The position numbers and the translations under genes were made by a program. A model generated the notes under the pieces. That model did not search any database. It had not been told where the DNA came from and saw nothing but the letters and a program-made list of their open reading frames with translations. From Acidobacteriota bacterium (GTDB lineage: Bacteria > Acidobacteriota > Terriglobia > Bryobacterales > Bryobacteraceae), in the NCBI GenBank assembly GCA_005808865.1, contig SYKU01000249.1, forward strand, positions 1-40,745: a stretch of 40,745 bases of DNA, given 5' to 3'. Each line of letters opens with the position of its first letter. Within the stretch, counting starts at the first letter, position 1. This document shows, one piece after another, positions 1 through 8,377 of this stretch.

Positions 1-145
1 CGGCAAGTGCGGCAAGCGATCGACGACTTTGTTGAAGTCTACAACGAAAAGGCAGCGCCGTTTGAATGGAAGAAGGCAGTCGTGTTCCCTTCCGGCCCCA
101 AAGCCAAGTACTCTGACTTATGCAACTAGGTACTAGGCCAAGTTA
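1..145 (+). mobile_element. 3' end of an IS630-type insertion sequence (transposase C-terminus)
   Basis: The first 129 bases are an open frame without a start that ends in TAG at 127-129. The peptide contains RQAIDDFVEVYNEKAAPFEW and then the segment VFPSGPKAKYSDLCN, which is the usual C-terminal end of IS630-family DDE transposases. The stop is followed by a short AT-containing stretch ending at a TA dinucleotide (144-145). IS630 elements use TA as target, so the right end of the element probably lies there. Immediately afterwards an unrelated protease frame resumes, which supports insertion into that gene. The left end, the rest of the transposase and the inverted-repeat partner lie outside the window. 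The family assignment rests on recall of the C-terminal motif, not on a search. Confidence 0.75.
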
Positions 146-1082
146 ATTGCCTGACCGGGACTTTCTTCTATCTCGGTCTGGATAACAACCACGGAGCGAG
201 TATCGACCTGGTGGCCGTCGTGTTGCACGAGTTGGGTCACGGGCTTGGTTTTCAACCACCACGAGCAGTACCACGGGTGCCTATTTGCTCGGATTCCCAA
301 GCGCTTTCGACAATTTTCTTTTTGACAACACCACTTTGAAGTTCTGGAATCTGATGACGGATGCCGAGCGCCTGGCGTCGGCCATCAATACGGGTAAGCT
401 CGCCTGGACTGGGGCTAACGTTACCGGATCCGCGCCGGCAGTGCTGCAAGGGAACCCTCAAATGGTTGTCAGCGCCCCTGCAAGCGTGGCGGGTACGTAC
501 CTGGTAGGAACGGCCGGCTTCGGGCCCGCTCTCACAGCCGGCGGAGTCACGGGGGATCTCATGCCTATCTCCGACCTTGGGTGTGCGGCGTTCTCGCCGT
601 TAAACGCCGCCGCGGTTAACGGAAACATCGCTCTTATCGACCGCGGGACCTGTAGCTTCACCGTGAAGGTGAAGAACGCCCAGAACGCTGGGGCCAAGGC
701 TGTTGTGATAGCTGACAATGTGCCGGGTTCCCCTCCACCCGGCCTTGGAGGAGCGGACCCCACGATCACCATCCCAGCCGTCAGGATCACTCTGGCGAAT
801 GCGAACACACTCAAAGCCCAGCTTCGCTTCCGATCGAGGACGCGTTCCGGCGTGGTTACGACGCTGAATGTCAATACCGCGCTTCTCGCCGGTGCGGACG
901 CGGCCGGGAGGCCGTTGATGTTTACCCCGAATCCGGTGCAGCCCGGGTCGTCCGTCTCGCATTGGGACACAAGCGCGACTCCGAATCAGTTGATGGAGCC
1001 GAGTATTAACGCGAACCTGACCCACTCGGTTGTCCCGCCGCAGGATTTGACGAAGCAGTTGTTGTTGGACCTCGGCTGGTAA
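146..1082 (+). pseudogene. Interrupted secreted zinc metalloprotease with PA domain
   Basis: In frame 1 the sequence after the IS end encodes a segment including LDNNHGASIDL and then VVLHELGHGLGF, a zinc-binding HExxHxxG motif (H224-G region of the DNA). That frame is lost around 250-260. Frame 3 then continues with STTTSSTTGAYLLGFPSAF and runs to the TAA at 1080-1082. It carries a protease-associated (PA) domain (roughly bases 540-820, including LIDRGTCSFTVKVKNAQNAG) and a C-terminus with HWDTS, MEPSIN and a final LDLGW. The whole looks like the 3' two-thirds of one secreted metalloprotease gene, broken first by the IS630 insertion and then by a frameshift of one or two bases. The TTG at 285 is not a real start. 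The PA domain usually helps substrate recognition in secreted proteases. The product is presumably inactive unless the frameshift is an assembly error. Confidence 0.75.
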
Positions 1083-1119
1083 CGCGTTTTCGCGGGACCT
1101 GGCGGGCGGAGGCAATGCC

Positions 1120-1809
1120 TTACCCCGCCGGGTCCGTCAGCCCTGCCTCGGCGAAGCCTTTCGCTCGCAGCAAACAGGAGTCGCAGCCCCCGCAAGGCCG
1201 TCCTTCGGCATCCGGGTCATAGCAACTGAACGTTAGACCCGGGTTAACACCCAATTCCGTGGCAAGCTCCACAATCCCCGCCTTGCTCAACTGCATTAAC
1301 GGCGTGTGAATCCTCAATTTCGTATGACCCTCAACCCCGGCGCGTGTCGCCAGATTCGCCATCCGTTCGAATGCCTCAATGTACTCAGGGCGGCACTCGG
1401 GATAGCCGGAATAGTCGAGCGCGTTCACTCCGATGAAAATATCGGCCGCGCCCAGAGTCTCGGCCCACGCTACGGCGAAGGATAGGAAGATCGTGTTGCG
1501 AGCCGGAACATACGTCACCGGAATGTTGTGGGACATCTCGTCGAGCGAGCGCCCCTTCGGCACGTCGATTTCAGCCGTGAGCGCGGAATGGCCGAAAAGC
1601 CGCAGGTCGATCGTGGTGATCGCGTGTTTCGCCGCGCCCAAACTCTCCGCTATGCGCGCGGCAGCCTTCAGTTCCACGAGGTGACGCTGCCCGTAGTCGA
1701 AGGAGAGGGCGTAGCACTCGAATCCGTCCCTGCGCGCGGCAGCGAGGCACGTGGCAGAGTCGAGGCCCCCGCTCAGAAGGCAGACGGCTTTCCTCTTGCC
1801 CGGCGTCAT
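1120..1809 (-). CDS. queC: 7-cyano-7-deazaguanine synthase QueC
   Basis: QueC converts 7-carboxy-7-deazaguanine to preQ0 with ATP and ammonia, in the queuosine/7-deazaguanine pathway in the cytoplasm. The protein has the PP-loop ATP motif [12 protein letters not shown] close to the N-terminus. At the C-terminus is the zinc site: a [17 protein letters not shown] cluster with four cysteines. The ATG at 1809 (MTPGKRKAV) puts the PP-loop at the normal distance and lies 13 bases after the stop of the MFS gene. A longer reading from 1872 would overlap that gene and is unlikely. No queD, queE or queF is present in the window. It is cotranscribed with the upstream transporter on the minus strand. Identification is firm. 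Confidence 0.95.
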   Translation of the reverse strand: MTPGKRKAVCLLSGGLDSATCLAAARRDGFECYALSFDYGQRHLVELKAAARIAESLGAAKHAITTIDLRLFGHSALTAEIDVPKGRSLDEMSHNIPVTYVPARNTIFLSFAVAWAETLGAADIFIGVNALDYSGYPECRPEYIEAFERMANLATRAGVEGHTKLRIHTPLMQLSKAGIVELATELGVNPGLTFSCYDPDAEGRPCGGCDSCLLRAKGFAEAGLTDPAG

Positions 1810-1822
1810 CGCAGGCCGGCTT

Positions 1823-3040
1823 TCATTCGAGGCCAGCCCTCTTGGGCAGCCACAGTGCGAGGATGAACCCAATGAGCGGAAATGCGATCAGTCCGGCAAA
1901 GGCGTGCTGCAAGGAGTAGTGATCCGCAATCCATCCCGTAAGGGGGATAAACACCATGCCCGCCATTCCCCACGCCGCGCCCATCATCAGCGCGGACACC
2001 GTACCGGCCTGCGCGGTCGCGAGACGCTGACCCATGACCACATTTACCGGAATCGTGAAGAGCAGCACCAACCCGCCCGCTATCAGGGCCGCAATCGACC
2101 AAATACCCTTCGTGAAGACGAATAACGCCAGGAATGGAATCGACCCCAGCATGGAAACCAGGATCACGGTGCGACCGCCGATGCGGTCGGCGATGTTGCC
2201 TCCCATGAAACCGCCCAACGCGCCTCCGGCGAGATAGAGAGAAGTGACGTAACTGGCGGCCGCCAGGGTGTAGCCGCGGTGGACGGTCAGGTAGAGCGGT
2301 AGAAACTGCGTGAAGGTAATCTGAACCACCGATCGGATTACAACCAGGAAATAGAGGATCGTCATCGGTTTCCAGACCGCGCGCAAGGGGCCGGCGTCGA
2401 ATTTCGAACGAGTCCCCGCATGGCCGTGCACGGGCGGAAGAAACAGCCACAGCAGTATTGAGACGGCAACCCCCGGCACTGCGGCCCAGGGCATTAGCCC
2501 GAGTCCCCAGCGTCCTGTCACGAAGGAGAAATACGTAGGACCGAGCGCCATGCCCAAGGTTCCGGCGCTAATGAAAGCAGCCATCGCGCGGCCTGGGTTT
2601 GCCTTGACGCCCAAGGCCGCGTTGGCGGTTGCCTGGGGATGGAAGGACCCGATGCCCGCCCCTCCAAGGAATACCATGGCCAGCAAACCCAGGTACCCCG
2701 GCGCCCATCCAAGCGAAGAAATGAAAACACCTGCCGCGGCCGGCGCGATGACCGTGAATAGCCGTGATCCGGTGCGGTCCGAGAAGTACCCGTAGACCGG
2801 CTGCATCACGGAACCCGAGAACACAAGCACTCCACCGAGCAGGCCCGCCTGCGTGAGGGTGATTCCAAACTGCGTGATGAGGAGCGGTTGCAGCGCGCCG
2901 AGCGCCCCCGAATACAGGTCGATGAAAAAATGAGCGAGCGAAAACAGCGCCAGGGGAATGGCAGTCGCGCGCATCCCGGCATCAGGCGTTGCTCGCTTCG
3001 CGGCGGCCGCCGGGTCGACGGAAATGGTCGGGGAGTTCAT
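1823..3040 (-). CDS. MFS transporter, fosmidomycin-resistance (Fsr)-like
   Basis: A 405-residue integral membrane protein with about twelve hydrophobic segments and the MFS loop motif [10 protein letters not shown] between TM2 and TM3, repeated in its second half as [11 protein letters not shown]. The segment [11 protein letters not shown] resembles the FHP motif of the fosmidomycin-resistance subgroup of MFS exporters. The substrate cannot be read from sequence; drug or small-metabolite export is the family expectation. The N-terminus has a soluble extension of about 25 residues before TM1. The ATG at 3040 lies 21 bases from a perfect TATAAT on the minus strand. The gene is followed after 13 bases by queC, so the two are probably one transcript, although no functional link is obvious. 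Confidence 0.85.
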   Translation of the reverse strand: MNSPTISVDPAAAAKRATPDAGMRATAIPLALFSLAHFFIDLYSGALGALQPLLITQFGITLTQAGLLGGVLVFSGSVMQPVYGYFSDRTGSRLFTVIAPAAAGVFISSLGWAPGYLGLLAMVFLGGAGIGSFHPQATANAALGVKANPGRAMAAFISAGTLGMALGPTYFSFVTGRWGLGLMPWAAVPGVAVSILLWLFLPPVHGHAGTRSKFDAGPLRAVWKPMTILYFLVVIRSVVQITFTQFLPLYLTVHRGYTLAAASYVTSLYLAGGALGGFMGGNIADRIGGRTVILVSMLGSIPFLALFVFTKGIWSIAALIAGGLVLLFTIPVNVVMGQRLATAQAGTVSALMMGAAWGMAGMVFIPLTGWIADHYSLQHAFAGLIAFPLIGFILALWLPKRAGLE

Positions 3041-3060
3041 TGCGGCGGGCGCTCAGCCCC

Positions 3061-3066
3061 ATTATA
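3061..3066 (-). promoter_or_regulatory. Candidate -10 box (TATAAT) for the MFS-queC transcript
   Basis: The minus strand reads TATAAT exactly, 21 bases before the MFS start at 3040. No good TTGACA-like -35 is seen 16-18 bases upstream, so this is a tentative promoter. The intergenic space between the divergent genes is only 63 bases. Confidence 0.4.
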
Positions 3067-3103
3067 ACGGAACGAATTGGACTGTTTGGGGTTTAATGAA
3101 GAC

Positions 3104-5561
3104 ATGAGGTTTCCCGTATTACTCCCGGTCTTCCTGCTTGCGGCGACCGCCGAGGCTCAAAATCCGCCCGCGGGAAATCCGCGAGGTGTGGTGAACGCTT
3201 ATTCGCTTGCGCCCGCGCTTTCTGTAGTCGGGCGCGGTGGGCTGGTAATGATCGGGGGAATCAATCTGGGACCCGATACGGAGGTCGTGACGCCTGGAGT
3301 GCCGTGGCCCACATCCCTCGGGGATCCGGCTGTTGAAGTCTCCATCGGAGGGCGTCAAGCGCCACTATATTCGGTGAGTTCCACGAAGATTGTGGCGCAG
3401 GCGCCATTCGAAACCGCTCCCGGAATCGTGGATGTGATCGTGAAGCGGGCGGGCGTATCAGGCCGCCCCACTCGTTTGACCGTTACCGCGACCGAACCGG
3501 CCGTGCGGTCCGCAAGCGGCGATGGCTCTGGGGCCGCGGCCGCGACCCTCTCCGGCTCTACTTTCAATTTCGTGGTCAGCGGACTCGGCGTCACCTCGCC
3601 GCGCGTCGGCACGGGCGAAGCTGCCAGCCCCGATTCCCCTTCGGCGCCCGTAGCCCCGGTCACCGCCTACATCGGCGGATTAAGAGTAAATGCGGTTGTG
3701 GCGCACTCCACAAAGCGCGCCGGGGAGTACGACGTTCAGGTTGAAGTGCCCGCGGCCGCGAGGCCGGGAGACGTGCTCACGCTTGTGTCCGGAAATCGGG
3801 CATCCAGCCGCACCACCTACCAGAGCCTGTCCGCGCCGGAAGTGCAGCTTCTAAATCTGCCCGCGGGGACGCCGGATCTGCGCTCAATCGCAAGCCCAGA
3901 CCTAAACGGAAGTTATTGGATCGGCTCCGCTGCGCGCGGAACCGACGGCTGTTATCCCTCACTCATGTTCGACGCGTTGAAGCAAACTGTGGCGGCTGTC
4001 GAAGGCTGCCTGACGAACGGAAACGCGAATGCCATAACGCCGGCAGTGACCCCAAACGAAGGACCCGCCATGGCCGCGCTGGCCGGACTACCCCAGGCGG
4101 CCGCCCCCAACGGCGTCAGTTCGAAGGTCCAGATTTTCAACCCCGCCCTGACAGGTACACTCTCAGTCGACCTTCCTGCCGCGGCGTCGCAACTTGGGGG
4201 TGCGGCCGGGGGCAATTTCAGCGCGGTTATCCCCGGCTCTCCCAATCGTGTCGTCATCATTGATGCCCACACCGGTGAATTGCAGGACGGACCTTCGGGT
4301 GGCGGCGCCGTTGGCGGCGGTCAGGGCGCGTTTCTTGGCTTGCAAGTGAACGTGGACGGATTGACAAGTTTGCTTTCACTCCCGGTGCAGCTTCCGCAAG
4401 GAAGATTTGGCGTGGTTGTCGGCGACAGCGCCGATGCGCCCAAACAGGCGAAATTCGCGATTCTCACAGCCTCAGGAGACGTGGCCGCATCCAAATCTTT
4501 TCCGGACGGTTGGCAGGCGCTTATCGCGCCGGGGCCGCCCGTGAATCCGGGTGGCGCTCCGGGTGGCCCCGGTGGGGCCGCACTTCAGATCCCTCGCGGC
4601 GCGCTTTCGTACGACGCCGACCGCCGCGTCGTATACGCACTTGCCCGCACCAGCGACAACAAACATGGATTTGCGGCGTTCACGCTCGACGCAGCCCCGG
4701 CGAAGGCTATCCCTTTCCCCGACGGCTGGTACGCTCCTACCTGCACCGCGCAGATTCGCATCGTCGATCTCGAACTCGGGAGGCAGAAGGCGCTTGTCGC
4801 GACTAACGTTGTGGAAACGGCCTTCAAGAATGTGTGCCCGGGCGTGGGCTTCCTGCTGCTGGATCTGCCAACGGAAAAAGTGTCCGCTGTGCCGCTCCCG
4901 GGTACCGCGCAGTTCAACGCTTCTCCCGGCACTTCCGGCGAAGTGAACGATTACGTTTATGGAACGAACTCCGATCCCGCGCGCCCGAATACTTCAGATT
5001 CGCTCTTCATCCTTGACGGCGCTTTCAATTCGGCGTATCGGCTGGATCTGCCATCCGGCGTCACGAGCTTCGGCAACGTAGCCGTCGCCGCTCAACTCGG
5101 TCTGCTGATCGCTCCGGGAACCAACCGCGTGGCAGGGGATGCCGGAGTGGTTGTTTTCGATCTTGACAAGCTAGAGACGCGTCGGCTTCCCGTTCCAGAC
5201 GGCTTTGTGACGGTGGCCGTAGCCGGTGTTTTTCCCGCAACGCGAAAGCTTGTTGCACGGGGCATCAAGCCGCAGAATGGGGGCTCCCAGTTCCTGGTGT
5301 ACGATCTGAGGACGTCTGATGTGACGGTTGTTGCGAATCCGGAGGGCGTAGCCTCTATTGGTCCGGCCGCGGCTGCCGCGCCGGGCGGAGGTGGACCCGG
5401 CGGGCTTCCAGGCGGACTACCGGGGGGGAGTGCCAGGCGGCGCGGCGGGAGCTGGGCAAGTGCGATTGATGGTCGCCAATAGCAAGGCCAATTCCGTAGC
5501 CGCGATTGCGCTCGCGGCCGACGGCAAGCAGGTCGGCCTCGTGGTGCTCAGGGTTCCGTAA
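3104..5561 (+). CDS. Secreted TIG-domain/beta-propeller protein, frameshifted near the 3' end
   Basis: The ATG at 3104 gives a clear signal peptide (MRFPVLLPVFLLAATAEAQ). Next comes a TIG/IPT-like region opening with GVVNAYSLAPALSVVGRGG, an arrangement typical of the repeated secreted proteins of Solibacter-type Acidobacteria. Two Ig-like segments cover about residues 25-240, followed by repetitive beta-strand-rich blades with the recurring phrases PDGW and LPDG (about 260-760), and a Gly-Pro-rich stretch. As written, the frame ends at 5482 with an Arg-rich nonsense tail. Removing one G from the G7 run at about 5421-5427 joins GLPGGLPGG to VPGGAAGAGQVRL and continues to MVANSKANS and a TAA at 5559-5561. 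A strong hairpin begins one base later. I therefore give the end as 5561. Function is unknown; extracellular or periplasmic binding is likely. Confidence 0.75.
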
Positions 5562-5587
5562 ACGGGCCTGAGGCCGGTCAGGCCCGT
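5562..5587 (+). terminator. Hairpin after the TIG/propeller gene
   Basis: A perfect 10-bp stem (ACGGGCCTGA / TCAGGCCCGT) with a 6-base loop starts directly after the TAA at 5559-5561. There is no run of T after it, so it is only a probable intrinsic terminator or RNA-end stabiliser. Its position supports 5561, not 5482, as the original gene end. The remaining bases to about 5794 show no recognisable gene. Confidence 0.55.
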
Positions 5588-5794
5588 TCGGTCGTAGAGG
5601 CCGAAGACCAAGTGTCCGATCTGGGTGACGTCCCGAGTGGCTTTACGCGACCCACGTCCAGGTTTTCGACGGGGCATGGCTTGGCAAACCTGATCCGTTG
5701 CGTTGATGGACCTGGAACAGCCCCCGTTTCGGAATCATGCCGCCGGCGACCCTGCTCGGGCAAGCCAACTCGGACACAAATACCCGCGCCGGTA

Positions 5795-6261
5795 TCATCG
5801 AACCATCACGCTAACCGGGAAGGAGCGGACCCGCGAGAGGGAGTGCCGTCGAGTGCGGTCAGCGCACAAGCGCTCCCGGAGCCGCGCCGCCGGAGACGGC
5901 CCAAACAGGAGAATCGCGAGTCCGATTGGCAGCAGCCCGCCCTTCGAGCAGGTTGTAATTTGAGGCCAGGGATCGCACGAGTACCCGGGCACGAACCGCC
6001 CTAAGCCCCATTGGAACGCCAGCGTGAGCGCGAGCCACAATGAGCCAACCGGAAGCGGCGCGTTCATCGAGTCCGTGTCGAGCCATGGGAGCGCCCAGCA
6101 GGACAGGGCAAGGATGATCGCGCTGCCTTTGAATACGCTTGCCTGCCGTGCCGGGAAATCGCCGGGAAGGGTGGAAGATATGGAGTCCTCAGAGTGCCGT
6201 GGACCACTTCGGCGCCAGTCAAGGCAACCCAGACGGCGATGGCTCAGAGGACAAGCCGCAT
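5795..6261 (-). pseudogene. Decayed small membrane protein gene (several frameshifts and a nonsense codon)
   Basis: Pieces of one membrane protein can be read on the minus strand in shifting frames. From the ATG at 6261: MRLVL, then an in-frame TGA, then AIAVWVALTGAEVVHGTLRT and PYLPPF. After a frameshift come ARQASVFKGSAIILAL, WALPWLDTDS and LWLALTLAFQWGLGRFV. The part LASNYNLLEG sits in another frame, and the original frame resumes with GLLPIGLAILLFGPSPAARLR. Together these give a protein of about 140 residues with four hydrophobic segments, a pattern seen in small uncharacterised membrane proteins of soil bacteria. The start ATG overlaps the stop of the upstream gene (TGATG), so the two were once translationally coupled. 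At least three lesions are needed, so a sequencing error alone is unlikely. No function can be assigned. Confidence 0.65.
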
Positions 6262-6704
6262 CACGGATTCGTGTGGTCGAGAATGATCTTCCACCCGGCG
6301 GTGGTCTTTCGAAAGACCAAGGTGAAGAGGCCGCCCTTGTCACCGCCGCCTTCCGCTGTGCGTTTCAGGACAAAGCGGCCGATGACCGATGCGTTCTCCG
6401 GGCCGAGCGGACGAACGTCGAGGACCGTGAAGGTCAGCGTACCCATATGGTCGCGGGACGGATAACGCTTCAAGTAGTTGGCCAGCACGGCGTCCCTGCC
6501 TTTGGTTACCGTGGCTGCCACGAACGTGGTCGATTCGCCCGGTTCGTAGCCGTCCATGAAGGCGTGCAGGTCGTCGCGATTCCAGTCGTCCTGCTGCTGT
6601 TGAAGAACGGCGCGGATTTCACGTTCCTGGTCGGTTGCAACCGAGCCGAGCAGGAGGGCAGTTGACAAATACTTAACTATAGTGAATATTGGAGTATTAA
6701 TCAT
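6261..6704 (-). CDS. NTF2-like (SnoaL/DUF4440-type) protein with signal peptide
   Basis: A 147-residue protein. The N-terminus (MINTPIFTIVKYLSTALLLGS) looks like a signal peptide or membrane anchor. It is followed by an NTF2-like cone fold signature: the helix with DQEREIRAVLQQQQDDWN and DDLHAFMDGY, the segment TTFVAATVTKGRDAVL, and the end strands LFTLVFRKTTAGWKIILDH. DUF4440 proteins are small scaffolds used as ketosteroid-isomerase-like enzymes or as ligand-binding subunits. The specific role is not visible. Its start is only 21 bases from the start of the divergent porin gene, so the promoters of both must lie inside each other's coding sequence. The stop overlaps the start of the decayed membrane gene. 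Confidence 0.8.
   Translation of the reverse strand: MINTPIFTIVKYLSTALLLGSVATDQEREIRAVLQQQQDDWNRDDLHAFMDGYEPGESTTFVAATVTKGRDAVLANYLKRYPSRDHMGTLTFTVLDVRPLGPENASVIGRFVLKRTAEGGGDKGGLFTLVFRKTTAGWKIILDHTNP
6662..6690 (+). promoter_or_regulatory. Candidate sigma-70 promoter for the porin-cupredoxin-dihaem operon
   Basis: TTGACA at 6662-6667, a 17-base spacer and AATATT at 6685-6690, 35 bases before the porin start at 6726. It lies inside the 5' end of the divergent NTF2-like gene, in a locally AT-rich patch. The -35 matches consensus exactly and the -10 at four positions. Confidence 0.5.
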
Positions 6705-6725
6705 AAGGTTGTCTCTAATGTCGCT

Positions 6726-8042
6726 ATGGTGAAGTTCTTTTGTTTCGCTCCTGTTTTGTTAGCGTGCACGGCCTATGGGCAGTCTACCGCCGATTTGGAG
6801 CGTCGTGTCGGTGAGTTGACAGCCCGCGTCCAGTTTCTGGAACAGAAGCTAAACGAGCTTCTGTCGGTCAAGCCGCAACCCGTTGTGACGCCGCCGGCAG
6901 AGGCATTCGTCCCGCCGCCTGAACCTGTCTCGCCGGCTGAACCTGTTTCGCCGTTTGAAACCATTTCGGTCAGGGGTGATTCCAGGTCGAGCGCCGATCC
7001 GGAATTGCGGCTTCCAGTTTCCGGTTACATGGATTTTCATTTCAACAAGGATCGGGGTCTTCCAGGTGAGTTCGACTTTCACCGCTTCGTGCTCCTGTTC
7101 GGCCACAGCTTTTCGAGCCGGCTCAAGTTCTGGAGCGAACTGGAATTCGAGCACGCCTTCATCGGGGGCGGCGAGGAGCGGGGGGAAGTGGCGCTCGAAC
7201 AGGCCTACATCGATTTCCTCATCAAGTCGCAATTCAACCTTCGCGCCGGAATGCTGCTAGCGCCAGTCGGCATCATCAACGAGAGGCACGAACCGCCTTC
7301 GTTCAATGGAGTGGAGAGGCCCTTCGTGGAGACGTTCATTATTCCCTCGACGTGGCGCGAGATGGGCTTCGGGGCGGCGGGCGATCTGGGCCGCGGCTTC
7401 CGCTACAGGGCGTACCTGATGTCGGGTCTCGATGCGTCGCGATTTACATCCGGGGAGGGCTTCGGGTCGGGTAAGACGAACGGTTTCGGCGCTTCCTTCC
7501 GTAACCCGGCCAAGGTAGCGCGTCTCGAATACGTGGGCTTGCGGCGGCTGGCGTTGGGGGCGAGCGTCTATTCGGGTCACACCGGCTTCAACCTTAGCGG
7601 CGTCAATCCACGGGTGAGGATTCTTGACGTTGACGGCCGTTACAGCTACAGCCGCTTTGACCTCCGCGGACTGTTCGCAGACACCTGGATCTCGAAGGCG
7701 GGCGAACTGAACCGCGCACTCGAGCTCGATACGGGTACGAACCCGAATATCGCGAGCCGGATGCGCGGCGCTTACATCGAGCCGGCGGTGCACATCTTTC
7801 CGCGACGGAGCCGCCACGACCTGATTCTGTTTGCGCGGCGCGAGGCATGGAACACGCAACACAAGATGCCGGATGGTTACGTTCCGCTACCGCAGTTCGA
7901 CCGTAATTCATGGGTGGTGGGAGCGACATTCAAACCGCACGCGGACATTGCGTTCAAGTTCGACTACGGATTCAACCGGAGTGCACGTTCAATTTTCCGG
8001 CCGGCGGATTCAATCAATCTCGGCATCGGATGGTGGTTCTGA
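6726..8042 (+). CDS. Outer-membrane porin with N-terminal coiled coil
   Basis: A 438-residue protein with a signal peptide (MVKFFCFAPVLLACTAYGQS). A short heptad coiled coil follows (about residues 22-47: TADLERRVGELTARVQFLEQ), then a Pro-Val-Glu-rich linker with EPVSPAEPVSP repeats. From about residue 100 the sequence alternates polar and hydrophobic strands typical of a beta-barrel: SGYMDFHFNKD, EFDFHRFVLLFGHSF, FNLRAGMLLAPVG, and so on. It ends in a terminal aromatic motif, INLGIGWWF, the usual outer-membrane insertion signal. The coiled coil plus barrel resembles phosphate-selective porin O/P-type and related outer-membrane channels. The substrate is unknown. The stop overlaps the next gene's start (TGATG at 8040-8044). 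Context suggests it serves the redox proteins encoded downstream. Confidence 0.85.
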   Translation: MVKFFCFAPVLLACTAYGQSTADLERRVGELTARVQFLEQKLNELLSVKPQPVVTPPAEAFVPPPEPVSPAEPVSPFETISVRGDSRSSADPELRLPVSGYMDFHFNKDRGLPGEFDFHRFVLLFGHSFSSRLKFWSELEFEHAFIGGGEERGEVALEQAYIDFLIKSQFNLRAGMLLAPVGIINERHEPPSFNGVERPFVETFIIPSTWREMGFGAAGDLGRGFRYRAYLMSGLDASRFTSGEGFGSGKTNGFGASFRNPAKVARLEYVGLRRLALGASVYSGHTGFNLSGVNPRVRILDVDGRYSYSRFDLRGLFADTWISKAGELNRALELDTGTNPNIASRMRGAYIEPAVHIFPRRSRHDLILFARREAWNTQHKMPDGYVPLPQFDRNSWVVGATFKPHADIAFKFDYGFNRSARSIFRPADSINLGIGWWF

Positions 8043-8377
8043 TGAAAGCTATTCTCGCAATGCTGCTACTGGCCGCCGCGCCACCCGAGACCAAACCGGA
8101 TCGGACGGTCTCGATCGCCGCGGAGCGTTTCTTTTTTTCGCCTTCCCGCATTACGGTCAAGCAGGGGACGCTTGTGGAATTCGTTCTCACGAGCGAGGAC
8201 ACAGAGCATGGTTTCCTCTTCGCGGCCGCGAGCGTCAACGCCGTGATTCCGCAACAGGGGAAAGGCGAATTGCGCGTCAAATTCCGCGCGTTGAAGAGAG
8301 GAAAGTACCCATTTGAATGCTCGCGCGCATGCGGGGCCGGCCACACTATGATGCGCGGAGAGGTTGTGGTGAGATGA
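8042..8377 (+). CDS. Single-domain periplasmic cupredoxin with a CuA-type site
   Basis: A 111-residue protein: a hydrophobic N-terminus (MKAILAMLLLAAAPPE) for export, then one cupredoxin fold. The ligands are visible: His56 (TEHGF), then C93-x3-C97-x3-H101-x2-M104 (CSRACGAGHTMM). This spacing is that of the binuclear CuA centre of cytochrome c oxidase subunit II and nitrous oxide reductase. Type 1 blue copper sites have only one Cys. Unlike those enzymes, the protein has no transmembrane hairpin and no fused catalytic domain. Free-standing CuA-like domains can carry electrons or deliver copper. It starts at the ATG overlapping the porin stop, and its own TGA overlaps the ATG of the dihaem gene, so the three are translationally coupled. 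The fold and site are strong calls; the role is inferred. Confidence 0.85.
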   Translation: MKAILAMLLLAAAPPETKPDRTVSIAAERFFFSPSRITVKQGTLVEFVLTSEDTEHGFLFAAASVNAVIPQQGKGELRVKFRALKRGKYPFECSRACGAGHTMMRGEVVVR

